From the NCBI GenBank assembly GCA_902806565.1, contig CADCXA010000025.1, positions 2,666,001-2,730,000 on the forward strand: a DNA stretch of 64,000 nucleotides. Reading direction: 5' to 3'. The stretch comes from Hypoxylon rubiginosum. Lineage: Eukaryota; Ascomycota; Sordariomycetes; Xylariales; Hypoxylaceae. The notes under the pieces were generated by a model. The model ran no database searches and had not been told where the DNA came from. It worked only from the letters and a program-made list of their open reading frames with translations. A program made the translations under genes and the position numbers. Positions 11,152 to 21,789 of the stretch are shown piece by piece; the first letter of the stretch is position 1, and each line of letters starts with the position of its first letter.

Positions 11152-12611
11152 CTAAAACCTACGTTCCCGACCTCTCAGCCTTTCAGACCTTCTAGGAAAC
11201 ACTACCTGGATAGGTTCCGCAGGGGGGTTGGTGGAAGACGGCGTGTTGGGTGAGGTCCGCTCCTGTGCTGGCGCCTCTTCTGTTGCCGTTGTGGTTGACG
11301 GCGGCAAGACTCGTTCATCTCCGGCCTGATCTAGAGATCGCATCCTTATTAGCCGCTCCATAAGTAAGCTTTCGAGTGTCTTCCTCCTATCCCCGGTGCC
11401 CCACAGATGAATCCTCATTATAGCACCCTGCAATATTGTCAAGTTGTCTGCGTCTATAGACGCGTCCGTCATGAACGACCTTAACGGCTTGTAGACGTAC
11501 TTCGTATACGTCGGTTTTTCCCCGCAGGTAACTGCCCAGGCGATGTAGAGTTTGGATACGTACGTGGTCATCACAAGTCCAAAGATGGGGATGTCTTGTC
11601 CGATCCAACCTTCGCCAGAAGCTAACGCCGCCGCAAATCCCACACTCAGCTGTTTCTCAAGTTGCCCAAACTCTTCCCATTTCGAGCCCTCAGACTCGAC
11701 AAGAAGATAAGGGAAAAACGTATTCGAACCACATAGCTCGCATTCGTCACAAATCTTGCGCGCTATTAGTCTTCCATCCTGACCGCTTATGCTGGTAACA
11801 GTTGATGAAACCCATTCGTAATCCATTCCCACTACGACACCCGGCTCAGGTTCTTCCATATATTCACTCAGCGGTAAAGATCGCAGATGCCGCTCATTGA
11901 ATTGCTGTCCGGCTCCGTCCGTGATAAATTTAATTTCTGGGGCTTCCCGATCCATTCGTAGAGCCTTGAGGGTATTGACGAAGCTGTCGCCGGAAAGAGC
12001 GAGGACTTCACGTAGCTTGCCCATATAGTGGGCTCCCATGTTTACGTAGGGCGTCGAACTTCTGCTTTTGCTGAAGGTGTTTATCTTATCTTGTAGCCCT
12101 CCTTTTCCGGGTCGAAAGGCTGTTTAGACATGTCAATAAGCGCAATTACGCATGGTGGTGTGACTATTCCATCCTTTTTGGCGAAATTATATAACGGGAC
12201 GATCTTGTTGCGCTCTATCATATCCCAGCCTTGGTCACTTCTAGCTGGTGAGCCCGGGTTTGGTGAACCTGGTTCAACTGAGTCCCTCCAACTATTTACG
12301 ATTTCGGCTATAGTGTCCTTGCTGGGATCGTCCTCATCAGCGCCGCTGTCATCATCATCGTCCTCGTCGGGATCGTCGTCGTCATCAGCACCGCTGTCAC
12401 GATAACCATCAAGCTCTCGATGTCGACAATGATCACACCGAGAGCAGTAAGGCCTTTTTGGACTGGGGGATTGGGTCCTAGATCCAGGGCTTAGTTGTCG
12501 TTTCTTACTCTGTATCCGTGATATAATGTTTGAAGGTAATCCATACCCTGTGTCTACTTCTTTGTCGGCGTTGGCAGAAGGATGGGATGGTAATCCAGCA
12601 TTAGAAGCCAT
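11152..12611 (-). CDS. Uncharacterised acidic fungal protein with apparent reading-frame break
   Basis: I do not recognise the family with certainty. The N-terminal part runs from ATG at 12611 to a stop at 12081: a low-complexity region, a C-x2-C-x2-C-x-H cluster (YCSRCDHCRHREL), then a long Asp-rich stretch. The C-terminal part is open in another frame down to 11152 and has a second C-x2-C-x2-C cluster (KICDECELCGSN), followed by FFPYLLVESEG and a basic tail (RSERLRGRERR). The downstream frame is open well upstream of its first ATG and overlaps the end of the first frame near 12085-12100. One base change of length, or an odd intron such as 65 nt from GTAATT, would join them. Similarity of the second half to the fungal DUF7924 type is possible but weak. 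It may be one intact gene, a frameshifted pseudogene, or contain a sequencing error. Confidence 0.55.
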
Positions 12612-13610
12612 GGTGGTAATAATCGGGGAGACCAAGAAGGTAAATAGGCAGGCAGCAGTGTTAACAGAAGAGAGCCTTTGTCTTTCTATTAGATTTTGAT
12701 TTTTCAAAGTTACAGGTCATACCGCACAGGCCGCACAAGCAAAGCCACATACATACGGGCCAATTATGAGCTACCTTGCAGCACGGGGCAAAAGACCGGA
12801 GGAGAAGCCTACGCTATTTCGGGGAATATAGCCATGGCCGGGCCGGGCAGCTTGGTGGTTTACGTATCTCATTCTTACCGCAACCATACTTCGCCGGCTA
12901 CAAGCTAACAGTAACCATAATAAGCCGATGTAGTATGTATGATTTAGTCCCGTCTCAATGGCTGGCTACTTCACGCCGACGGCACCAAGGCATGGCATGG
13001 CATGGCATAGTATAGCATGGTATAACGTAGTATAGTATAACATAACACAACATCACATTAGCATCACGTCACATAGCAAAATAAGAAGATATAAAAAAGG
13101 ACGTTGCCCGTTTCCTCATGATCTCTTGATTGTCGTCCGTTCTCATTAACCACTTCCCGGATCGCCTCGCGAAGACGTTCTCGTGTCGTAAATGCGAGCA
13201 AAGACCAAACTTTTTAGTACAGACAAACCAGGGGCGGTTCTTTTCCATTTCCCGCCAACTATAAAAAGCCGCGAGCCCTAACGAAGAAGAAAATGTGCCA
13301 ACGCCAGTCCGTGCCTTAGCCTTAGTAGTAACCATTGTTTCACTTTTCCCGCAAAAAAATCAGAGGGCTGAATCCTATGCTTTTGTAAAGAAAAACCTCG
13401 CCAACCACCCGTAAGACTTTACAAGCCCTCATGAATACATGCGCACCTTAGTAGTGCGAGTCTTTTTTTTTTTCCCCCTCTGCGCACAATCGTCCGGTTG
13501 CGGGCAAAGGGATCCCGGATGGAAGATCACCGCCACAGCTGTCGAGCTAGAAATGGATCTCGAGAGATGCGACAATAGGATCGACGAGCACCGACACGGG
13601 ATCGAATCCT
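12612..13610. other. Intergenic region, 1.0 kb
   Basis: It contains degenerate GGCAT/TAGTATA tandem tracts at about 12985-13060. An 88-codon ATG-initiated minus-strand frame (13335-13069) starts in good context but shows no recognisable domain, so it is not called. Confidence 0.5.
12985..13060. repeat. Degenerate tandem tract (GGCAT then TAGTATA-like)
   Basis: Four near-perfect GGCAT units merge into AT-rich TAGTATAA/CATAACA variants. This looks like slippage-derived simple sequence. Confidence 0.55.
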
Positions 13611-15300
13611 CTACGATGTCGCCTCGGTTCGTGGTCTACCGCCGCGCATCCCCATTTCTCCGCGACCGCGACCACGACCTCGTCCCCGTCCTCGTCCCTC
13701 ACCGTGTCCTCGATAACCGCCGCCTCCGCGACCACGTCCTCGCCAGCCTCCCTCGCGATCACCTCGTGCAGGTCGGTTGCGCTGGACTGATTGGAATCCA
13801 TCGTTCGCTTCCGTCGTAGTACGGATCTACATAATAGTTAGCAACACCATAATATAGAATGTACCTCACCAGGCGCATGGGTATGCATCAACTGACCTCG
13901 GGAGCGTTCTCCGAAGGGTTCTCGGGCGGGTTCTCAGGCTGCTCGTCGGCCCAAGATTGGACGTTGCCAGCGGACACGGGTGTCGCCGTCAATCCAGTCT
14001 CAGTCTCAGCAGGATCTCGAGGAACCTTGACCCAATCCTCCTGAGAAGCAGAAGCGCTTAGGTCGTTGCCAGCGTCCCACTGGGACTCGGCTGCGGCATT
14101 GGCGGCACTGTCGCCGACATCGGCATTCTCAGGGAAAGCCGAGGCAGGAGTGGATTCGGTATGACCGTTGGTCACGGGAGCAGTCGCGCCGGTAGTATCG
14201 ATCTCGGTCAAGCCTGCATGAGCGATAGTCGGGTCGGTACCATTGGTCTGCGTCGTCTCGGCAGGCACATCCGTCGGCTCGGTAGTTGCTTCGACAGTTG
14301 CTTCGATACTGGCAAATAGGGCAGCGTGAGAAGCAGATACAGCCTTGACCTGGGCATCTGTGAAATGGTTAGTAACAGAAAGGCAGATCAGGTAGGTAGG
14401 TACATACAGGTAGTCTCAAGCTCTTCTCCGGTAACGCTGTAAGTCTTCTCATCGGCGCCTTCGATGAGCTTCACCATGGTGGAAACGGCATTCTCGTCTC
14501 CAGTGTAGACATTCAGAAGAACACCTTCCAAGGCCATGTTCTCATCTAGACCAGCATCAGCCTCCTCCGTTCGTCGAGCAGCAGCTAGACGAAGGAATTG
14601 AGATAGAACAAGCAAGCCATCGTGTTGGGTCTTCTCGGCGTCAGCAGCAGCTTGATCCTTGATCTCACTGACGGCTTCAGCCTTGTCCTTCTCGTACTTT
14701 TCACTCAGGGACTTCTCCAAGCTAGCCTTGTCGGCGGCAGCACGGGATCGGTACTCCTCGTCCACCTTCTTATACTGGGCTAGCTGTTCCTCGAGCTGGG
14801 TAAGCTGCGACTCGAGTTGGGGCTTCTTAAGGCGCTGGGCGCGCTGGTCGGCGTTGATGATCTTGGCACTGACAAGTTCATCGAGGGACTTGTCCTTGTG
14901 CTGATCGATCAATGAATCGGTCTTGGAGGCATTGGTCTAAAGAATAAAGAGGTTAGGCATAAGCTCCACTGAGAAATTGGAGGACGCAAGACGGGAATAA
15001 TTCAAAAACTTACGATCTTCTTGTTGACATTGCGAATGTTCCTGAGAAAGGGAGAAAAAGATTTTAGCAAAGAGATGCAAGTAAATTATGTCAAGGCAGG
15101 ACCAACTTCTGAAGCTCACGAACGTAGGGACTCTCAGAGCTGTCATCCTGACCTTCTTGGCCGGTGACGGAGGTAGGCTTGTCGGGGATCGACAGGGCCG
15201 AGGGAGCAGGGGACTCGGTTCGGTCGCCCTTAGCCTTCTTCTTTCGTGCCGACTTAGACTCGACCTGAACGGGAGGGTTCTGGACAGCGGGAGCAGACAT
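13611..15300 (-). CDS. Yag7-like protein with RG-rich C-terminus
   Basis: Five exons on the minus strand: 15300-15107, 15041-15014 (only 28 nt), 14936-14408, 14357-13897 and 13826-13611, totalling 475 residues. The N-terminus (MSAPAVQNPPVQVESKSARK) and the following VRELQKNIRNVNKKI block, then a Glu/Lys/Gln-rich coiled coil (about residues 95-170), match fungal proteins annotated as Yag7 family, a ribosome/translation-associated group in yeast. The middle is Ala/Thr/Glu-rich and disordered. The last exon must be read in the frame giving FQSVQRNR followed by a long RG/RGG tail, a typical RNA-binding, methylated-arginine region; the longer open frame at the same place is a shadow. The donor of intron 1 (GTTGGT) is weak; the other splice sites are good. 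Function is inferred from family and tail. Confidence 0.8.
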
Positions 15301-16457
15301 CGTAAAGGATAGGTCTGATCGTGTGCTCGGTTCGTGAATGAGTGGGTGGTCGTAGGTGATTCTTTGGTCGGATGAGCCTGTTTGCTCAGCTCAAGACGGC
15401 GAACAAACCAGGGTGCTACAGTAGGTAACGTGTGCGGTATGCAAGGAGAAAACGATACAGGAAATCTTGCGCAAGAAGAGGTTTCAGGTCTGAGAGACTC
15501 TAGGTTGCTTAGGGTTGTAAGATGTAAGGTGCAGTGGTGAGGCAGTCAGGTAGTAATAGGGTGGGAGAAAATGATGCGGCGACTTTGTCTTGGAGATCCA
15601 AGTGTGGATTGTTGTTTTTCTGCGAGTAACCTTTGGGCCGTAGTCCAAAATAAAAAGATGGGATTCTTTTTTTCCAGGGTTAAACCTTGGCTTGCTTTTA
15701 GGCCCCAACGACGCTAACAGTTAACATGGCCCCCTAGATTGGTTAACGGCCCCTGCGGCCCCCAAACGGCCCCTAGCCTACCTGCAGGTGCGTCGCCCGG
15801 TAACTAGGACTACCAATGATATTGTACTACCAACTCATGGCATTACGGAGTAGTGATTGCCTTAGGGCGTACCTACCTAATCACGGCGAAACCTGGAGAA
15901 TCTTTCAGAATCCTAAAACGGCTTACTTACATATAAATATTAGTCTGCGCAAGTAGTCACAATTCCATGCACATACCATAATATTATGTCTCATATGTAT
16001 TCATATCTTACCTACCTACATTGTACATTGGTAGATAAGTACGATACCCTTGATTCCCTTGATACTAATTGATAGGTACCTAGTTCTTATTCGTTGTGGG
16101 TTATACTCGACATGCGCTCTTCTGCGGTTGATGCACGTCGATAATGGGGAAAACCCCATACCCATAGCCCCTCTGTCACAGCTTGTCAGTCATCGTGGAG
16201 TACACGTGCCAGCCAGCTCAAGAACACCAGCAGATTACCAGTAGGCTTCCAGTAGGCTTCTGCTAAGCAATCAGCCCAGCTTTCCCAAGCGACACGTTCC
16301 GTCTATGCGAAACTACCGAGATGCCCATGACAAGCTGGTAACAGGTAGAAATACCAAGCCTCGGATTGCCCTCCGCTCTTCGGCCCCATACACGTAATAT
16401 ATAGTACGGCGAGCTTGCCACTATTGGTCTCACTCTACTCGATGGGCTCATGTTGTT
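15301..16457. other. Intergenic region, 1.15 kb
   Basis: No gene supported. Notable only for a GGCCCC-repeated segment at about 15728-15780 (CGGCCCCTGCGGCCCC and related) and clusters of TACCTACC. Confidence 0.6.
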
Positions 16458-16909
16458 TCATCCCTTGAATTTGGCTAGAGTATCCTTTGTTCATGTAAGT
16501 CAGTCTAAGGACTTGGCAGATAATATGCTGCGCTGTAATCAAGAGCTGAAAAGGGGGAGGAACATACCGCTGTAGCTTTCTTCACACTTCTGGCACTTAT
16601 CCCCCTTTCTCCAGATTGTTTCGCGTCGATGGCCGCCTCTTTCACCAGCCTACATATCATTGTTAACCCACAAATGGAAAATCATGTCATAATCTGATTT
16701 TGGGGTTTCGAGACGTACGTTTGCATGAAGAGCATGTAGTCAAGGAACATCTGTGGAGGTGCATATCCAGTCAGGGCGCGTCGCGAACGCGAGTTTCTGA
16801 GAGGCAACCTTACCATGACATCGGCATTCTTGCTGACGTTACATTTGGAATGGGCCTTTACGATCTTCTTCACCGTGGCTCTCGGGTACATCTTCTGTCC
16901 AGGAGCCAT
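16458..16909 (-). CDS. Centromere protein W-like histone-fold protein (Wip1/CENP-W)
   Basis: Small inner-kinetochore histone-fold protein, partner of CENP-T in the T-W complex that binds centromeric DNA. Four short exons on the minus strand (16909-16814, 16750-16719, 16649-16568, 16484-16458) join in phase to 78 residues. The sequence begins MAPGQKMYPRATVKKIVKAH and continues with a histone-fold middle helix (FLDYMLFMQTLVKEAAIDAK) and the C-terminal GISARSVKKATADTLAKFKG. That length and order fit fungal CENP-W. All four exons are below 100 nt, so single-ORF gene finding would see only the first exon with intron read-through. The alternative is another small histone-fold protein such as a CENP-X/S-like factor, but the opening segment favours CENP-W. 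Confidence 0.8.
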
Positions 16910-17406
16910 GTTTGATATATTTGGGGGGGTTTTGGTCTTGGGTTTCTCGTAGTTCTGTTTGTTGTCGTTGTCGAGAAGATGTCTGAGCTATTGCAAGCTA
17001 AGCTTTTCAAATGTTGACATCGAAATTGTTAAAAGCTCGGGAAGCTTGGTCAAACCCCACTAGTACGTAAATACCCGTGCGTATGCACATAACAAGCATA
17101 AAGGGAGCTTGGGCCAGGTCTCCACCCTTTTGCGCACTTGCGGCTTGAGGTCACATGCTTCCCTCGACTTCAACTCTTACAACTTACACGAGGATACCTC
17201 ACGTTGCCAAATGGTCATGATCTATCTCACAACAGAAGGACTAACATGCCAAAACTAATGTGTTGGAATAAAAGGAGGGCTAGCTAATGTACCATTTTCC
17301 ATATGCTACACGCATGGCGCTATCATCAATTTCATCTCACAGGCTTCCCCTTTTCCACTACTGTTACATGATTCATATCCCATTGAGACAACTCGACCAC
17401 AGACAC
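16910..17406. other. Intergenic region, 0.5 kb
   Basis: Lies between the CENP-W gene and the 3' end of the secreted-peptide gene. Nothing further recognised. Confidence 0.6.
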
Positions 17407-17801
17407 TTAACCGATCATTTGCATCTCCTCGCCATTCTTGTTGTAGTAAGTAACGTTGCCTCCGTTAATCTCGGTGCGAAGGTGCTGGCAGCAAACGTTC
17501 TATATAGACACAAACAGAGTAGATTAGCAATTCAGTTGCTAATAAGGCTTTGATAGTATACCTAGGTAGGTATGATCCAGACTTAGGTGAGAGGGAACAT
17601 AACAGGGAAAAATAAACTTACGCCGTCGCCAGAGCAGTTAGTTTTATTGCATCCAAATCTGAAGCAAGATCTGCAACCACCATCACAGCACATGTTCCGT
17701 TTGCTGAAGGCCGTAGTTTCGATTGGGTTGGCCCCAGCTAGCACGAAGAACGAGGCGACCATTATGGCGCAGGAAACCCCTATGTTAAGAAGAATACGCA
17801 T
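17407..17801 (-). CDS. Small secreted cysteine-rich protein (effector-like)
   Basis: Two exons (17801-17622 and 17499-17407, intron 122 nt, phase 0) give 90 residues. Residues 1-24 form a classical signal peptide with hydrophobic core CAIMVASFFVLAGA. A short pro-region ends in Lys34-Arg35, a likely Kex2 site. The remaining 55 residues carry eight cysteines at 38, 39, 43, 46, 51, 56, 63 and 64, an even number with CC pairs at both ends, suggesting four disulfides. The second exon ends in a Tyr/Asn-rich tail (NGGNVTYYNKNGEEMQMIG) with one N-glycosylation sequon (NVT). I do not recognise the family. The architecture fits fungal effectors or antimicrobial-type peptides; the function is not known. 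The gene stands alone in a gene-poor stretch. Confidence 0.7.
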
Positions 17802-19466
17802 GGTCGAGTCGGTCTTGTTAGATGATATCGTGAAATTGTATCTTCGAGTGAGACGATATGATTAACATCGAGCAATCTATTAATTTTCCTGGTGGATAGA
17901 GAGAAATTTGAATGACCGAATGAAATTGGCAAAACTGGCACTGCTCTCCCGAATCTACCTCGATATTTATAGACCATAATTTTTAATCCGGTCCGTCATG
18001 GTGGTCATGCCCGTTGCCTTAATTCCATATCATAGACGGCCAAAACAGCTCACAGAAACCCAAGAAGCGACACTGGATTAAATTTCATTGGTTTGACGAT
18101 TCATTCAAGTATACCTAGATATTTTTAAGATTAGGCAGCCTATCTTATAAGCCATGACTATTGGTAGTGATCACATATTGGACGATAAACTGCGCAACGG
18201 CCCAGAATAGCGGTGTGCTCTTTGCCATCTCTGGGCCTTGATTCGTTGATTCACCTATCATGATCACGGCCACCTAGTCATATGTACCGCGACGCAGACC
18301 AACAGGTGTGGAAATAATGTCATTGTTGCGCAAGGAGCTATGAGCCTAACAGCAAAGGGCTTCTTGTGGTTATACATAGGTACAGGTAGACACCGAGGCC
18401 GCCACCTATCATTGGTGCCGGTATCTATTTTAGTATGTACACGAGTTTCGGTTCGAAGAAAGTGATTGCGAATGTCGACGATTATTGGTACCGCAAGTCA
18501 ATAACCACAGCCATAAGGCCCAAGTGTAAATAACCTCTCCCACCAGATAGTTTCTATATCATGAGAGAAGAGAATACGAGTCAGGAACCACTTTTCGTCC
18601 TTGCAAATGTGCATGCTGGCGCTGTAATTTTCCTTGGAGTATTGCGCACTTTTACAGCATGGAGTGCCACCATCGCACCCTCTGTCAGGACTTAGGCTCT
18701 TGTTACACAAGCCTAGCCTTTACTCTCCGGAAGGTATCACGGCTTCTAGGATAGCAGGACTGACCACCTTGGTCACCAGGGGTATCAGGGCAGGCATAGC
18801 GAGGGGTGAGATAGGCTCCTTTGTCTGATAGGCCTTTTTGTCCGACATTCCTGTGTATACAAGGACTTTGGGAGGGTGTCGTCTTCGGATGACGATGAGT
18901 TAGGGACATCGTTGGGTTGACGCTTGGTCTTTGGAGCTTTGATCGGCCTGCCTTCGGGTCCCACATATGATTTTCCCAGTCCCTCGAAGGTCTCTTGTTC
19001 GATTCCATATTCTGAATCGCTCGTTGGTGTCACACTAATCCACAGAACACTCTCTTCCCGTAGTGGTCCGTCGCTGTTATGTTGCTAGCTCTTTGTGCAA
19101 CAACGTTGTTGTTTTCCTCATCGCTTGGACGGTCTCGTGACAGTTACCACCCGGTCGCCTCGACACTCGGATGCGAGATACCGCGAACACGGTGGTAATA
19201 AAGGACCTTGTATATAGGGGTAAAAAATGTCGGCAATCTCATTGTTTGAAAATCATACCAAGTGCTGGAATAATAGGGGGTAGTATCGAGCTGATTTGTA
19301 GATTCTGCTACGCCGTCGTGGTGATTCCCTCGACTGCGAACCGTCCGTCGCCTCCATCATCGGGTAAGACGGCACATAGACCCGTGCCTTAAGGTTTCTG
19401 TCTCCGTAGTCAAACGTGGACGGGACTGAAGAGAAGAGGTGGAGATTTGCGAATATCGAAGATAGT

Positions 19467-19664
19467 ATAGTACTGCCTCATTTCTGCCGCGTTTGAGGCT
19501 ACGACTGGACACTGATGACTTTGCGCCGTCGGAATCGGACTTTCTTCCATCATCATCTGCTAGTAAACCTAGAACCAAAAAGCTCGCCCCTAAACCCGCT
19601 GCCCCTAAACCAACGCCTAAACCTACTGTCCCCAAACCTAGATATCATCTTAGATTTGATGATT
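19467..19664 (+). pseudogene. Coding-like fragment with KP-rich tail
   Basis: A plus-strand frame opens after a TAG at about 19458 and runs to TGA at 19664. It reads as acidic Ser/Asp-rich sequence followed by repeated Pro-Lys-Pro (KLAPKPAAPKPTPKP) and a RYHLRFDD end. The bias looks coding, like the disordered C-terminus of a longer protein, but no upstream exon or start could be joined. It may be a last exon or a relic. Confidence 0.3.
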
Positions 19665-19666
19665 GA

Positions 19667-20118
19667 CTAAGGCTCGACAGTACCGCAACAAACGCGTCGT
19701 ATGCTGTTACGGACAAGTCCCCGACGATCGATTATGCGAAGGTGTATCTCTTCTCGATCGGTTCGGGGAAACTCGGCTTCTAGTTCCGGGGTCTTCTTAC
19801 AAAGAACGTGACATATCATGTACATCATCCGCTCTGTATCACGGCCCTGTTCTTGTACGCCAGCGGCTTTCGTATCCCTATCGCACTCGTCGTCAAGCTT
19901 TGCCGAGTTGTGCGGTTATCCAACGGAAGGTGCTATTTTCGCCCGAGTTCACTTGTTCTGCCTCGGGCCGGGATAGCTACGTGGAAGCGGTAAGAGGTAT
20001 TTACAACTCGTTTTCAGGAGTTCGAAGCAATGGTACAGAAGTAGGTATTGCACCTCTTCATAAGTCAAGTACCCTTTTCGGATACCCACTGACATGGCAT
20101 GATTTTGTTGCCGTATGA
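19667..20118 (+). pseudogene. Open frame of unknown nature, no ATG start
   Basis: About 150 codons are open without an in-frame ATG at the beginning, ending at a TGA near 20118. The last part (LHKSSTLFGYPLTWHDFVAV) looks protein-like; the rest is Arg/Ser-rich and less convincing. It could be a terminal exon or degenerate coding sequence. No family recognised. Confidence 0.25.
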
Positions 20119-20593
20119 TGGAGAGAAAGAAAAAAATCCACATGGTGAAGCTGTGGATTATTATGGTTGTGGTTCTGAGTAAATATATATATGTGTAGAA
20201 AATGAGAAAAAAAAATTAGTTATAGAAATTGGATTTCATAGATGCCTTCCAGAGGTATTATGACGATTTCATGACTACAATGTTGCTAGGGCGATGACGT
20301 CCCATGTTGACAGGGTAAAAAGTTGTAGATGTTGAGTAAATGTTCATGTGGAGGTGAAGGGATATAGAGAAAGGAAACCCGTGTTGAATAATGGAGGGAA
20401 ACCACACCTTATATACAAGAGAAGGCCGATCTTCAACAACACCTAACTTCATCTCCCTCCACTATACTGTTACACCACAGTATAACATACAGTACCACAC
20501 TGTACCCGCACTCACTCAACTTTCTTTCATCTTTCATGAAAGTCTCCATCGCTGTCTCATCCACATCATCCATCGGCCGCCCTCATCTAACAA

Positions 20594-21454
20594 ATGAGCC
20601 AATATGCGAAAATGGCCGCAGGGGTGCCAACGCATCGCCAGTTCCTCACATCTCTTATAGACAGTCTCACATCGATACCCGTCCCCGCCCCCTCATCGTC
20701 ATCATCGGCGCCTAACGCGGAGGGCAACCCGCTGAAGCTCGTCCCTCCCGCGTGCCGTCCCCTTTTTACTACGCTGTACGCCCTCTATCCCCTGATCCTG
20801 CTGCCTGCTCTAGACCTCCTGGACCGGCGGCTCGCCGCGCGCGTGTTTGTCGGACCGCCCCAGCGGCAGCAGCAAGACACGACAGCGCAGACCGAGACAG
20901 GAGCACGGCCAGGCCCACAGCCGGGTCTAGCTTGCGACAACGATAAAGAAGGGAATAAGGAGGGGGGTGAAGTGGCGACGGGAAGCTACAGTTCTGCCTC
21001 TGGTAACAGGTGCAGTAGCAGCAACAGCTATTACGTAGTGCGCTCCGCACAACCCCAGCAAACGCGCCGGCATGGTTGGGGGTCTAACGCGTCCCCCTCG
21101 GGCCCGTCCTACATCGTGCGCCTAGACGCCTGGAACTGCACCTGCGCGGCATTCGCCTTCGCCGCGTTTCCGCGCGAGGACAATCAGCAGCACTCTTACG
21201 TCATTGAACCTTCATCGTCTACGTCAAGGAAGAGGGGTGTGAAGGAGGAGAGTGTGGAAGGGCAAAGTGAGAAGTGGGAGTTCGGGGCCCTGAGCGTCGA
21301 TGGGCGAGAAGGTAGTGGTATTGCTGGGGTGCCTTGTTGTAAGCATTTGCTAGCATGCTTGCTGGCCGAGAGATGGGATGGTCTGCTGGGCGGATACGTG
21401 GAGGAGAGGATAGTAGGGAGTGAGGAGAGCGTAGGCCTGGTTACGGATATTTGA
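20594..21454 (+). CDS. SWIM zinc-finger protein (Shu2/Sws1/ZSWIM7 type)
   Basis: An intronless 286-residue protein. It carries one SWIM motif, C-x-C at Cys182/Cys184 (WNCTCAAF) and C-x-H at Cys249/His251 (CCKHLLACLLA). This fits the small SWIM proteins that join Rad51 paralogues in the Shu complex and promote homologous recombination. The N-terminal 80 residues are Leu/Pro-rich (PLFTTLYALYPLILLPALDLLDRRLA), also typical of fungal Shu2/Sws1 relatives. Between the motif halves are low-complexity Gly/Ser/Glu insertions, longer than in yeast or animal members. A second in-frame ATG at 20612 has a better context (AAAATGG) and could be the true start. The gene converges on RPN8, leaving 335 bases. 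Role in recombination repair is inferred from family. Confidence 0.75.
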   Translation: MSQYAKMAAGVPTHRQFLTSLIDSLTSIPVPAPSSSSSAPNAEGNPLKLVPPACRPLFTTLYALYPLILLPALDLLDRRLAARVFVGPPQRQQQDTTAQTETGARPGPQPGLACDNDKEGNKEGGEVATGSYSSASGNRCSSSNSYYVVRSAQPQQTRRHGWGSNASPSGPSYIVRLDAWNCTCAAFAFAAFPREDNQQHSYVIEPSSSTSRKRGVKEESVEGQSEKWEFGALSVDGREGSGIAGVPCCKHLLACLLAERWDGLLGGYVEERIVGSEESVGLVTDI

Positions 21455-21789
21455 GGAGGCATGTTGGAGTGCGGGCGGTATGCCTACTTACAGTATGATT
21501 GATGACTTTACGAGGTGACGAGTACTGTGCATTTGCTGGGCCTTTAACGTGGTCTCACTAGGACGCTATAATAATACCATGTGGCAACTCTAGCGATTTA
21601 TTCTTAGTAGCTGAGGTAGTCGAAGTAAAATTGTAGACCTCATCTACAGACAAGTCATTGTCTGATCAAGCTCTATCAATTAGTGTGCGCGAGGAACCTC
21701 TGTCCTCGGAGTCGACCTTCCTCTCCCAAGTCAGGATAATGTACAAGGATTTCTGTTAGTTATCATCCTGTATAACTCATAATAGTCCA
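21455..21789. other. Convergent intergenic region, 0.33 kb
   Basis: Shared 3' flank of the SWIM gene and RPN8. No further element seen. Confidence 0.6.

Larger units (their letters stand above)
17802..20593. other. Unresolved 2.8 kb interval, possible decayed coding DNA
   Basis: Several frames look partly coding but could not be assembled. They are: a minus-strand Cys-containing frame ending near 18498 (core GCDGGTPCCKSAQYSKENY); a minus-strand Ser/Glu-rich frame around 18785-19033; a plus-strand frame at about 19467-19664 with Lys-Pro repeats; and a plus-strand frame ending at 20118. Only short splice options were found and none restored a long product. This may be one or two pseudogenes or genes with unusual structure. 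The 20.2-20.6 kb end is the promoter of the SWIM gene. Confidence 0.4.

Noticed and set aside
13069..13335. 88-codon minus-strand ATG frame in good start context
   Set aside because: No recognisable domain, compositional bias like non-coding DNA, and no splice partner found.
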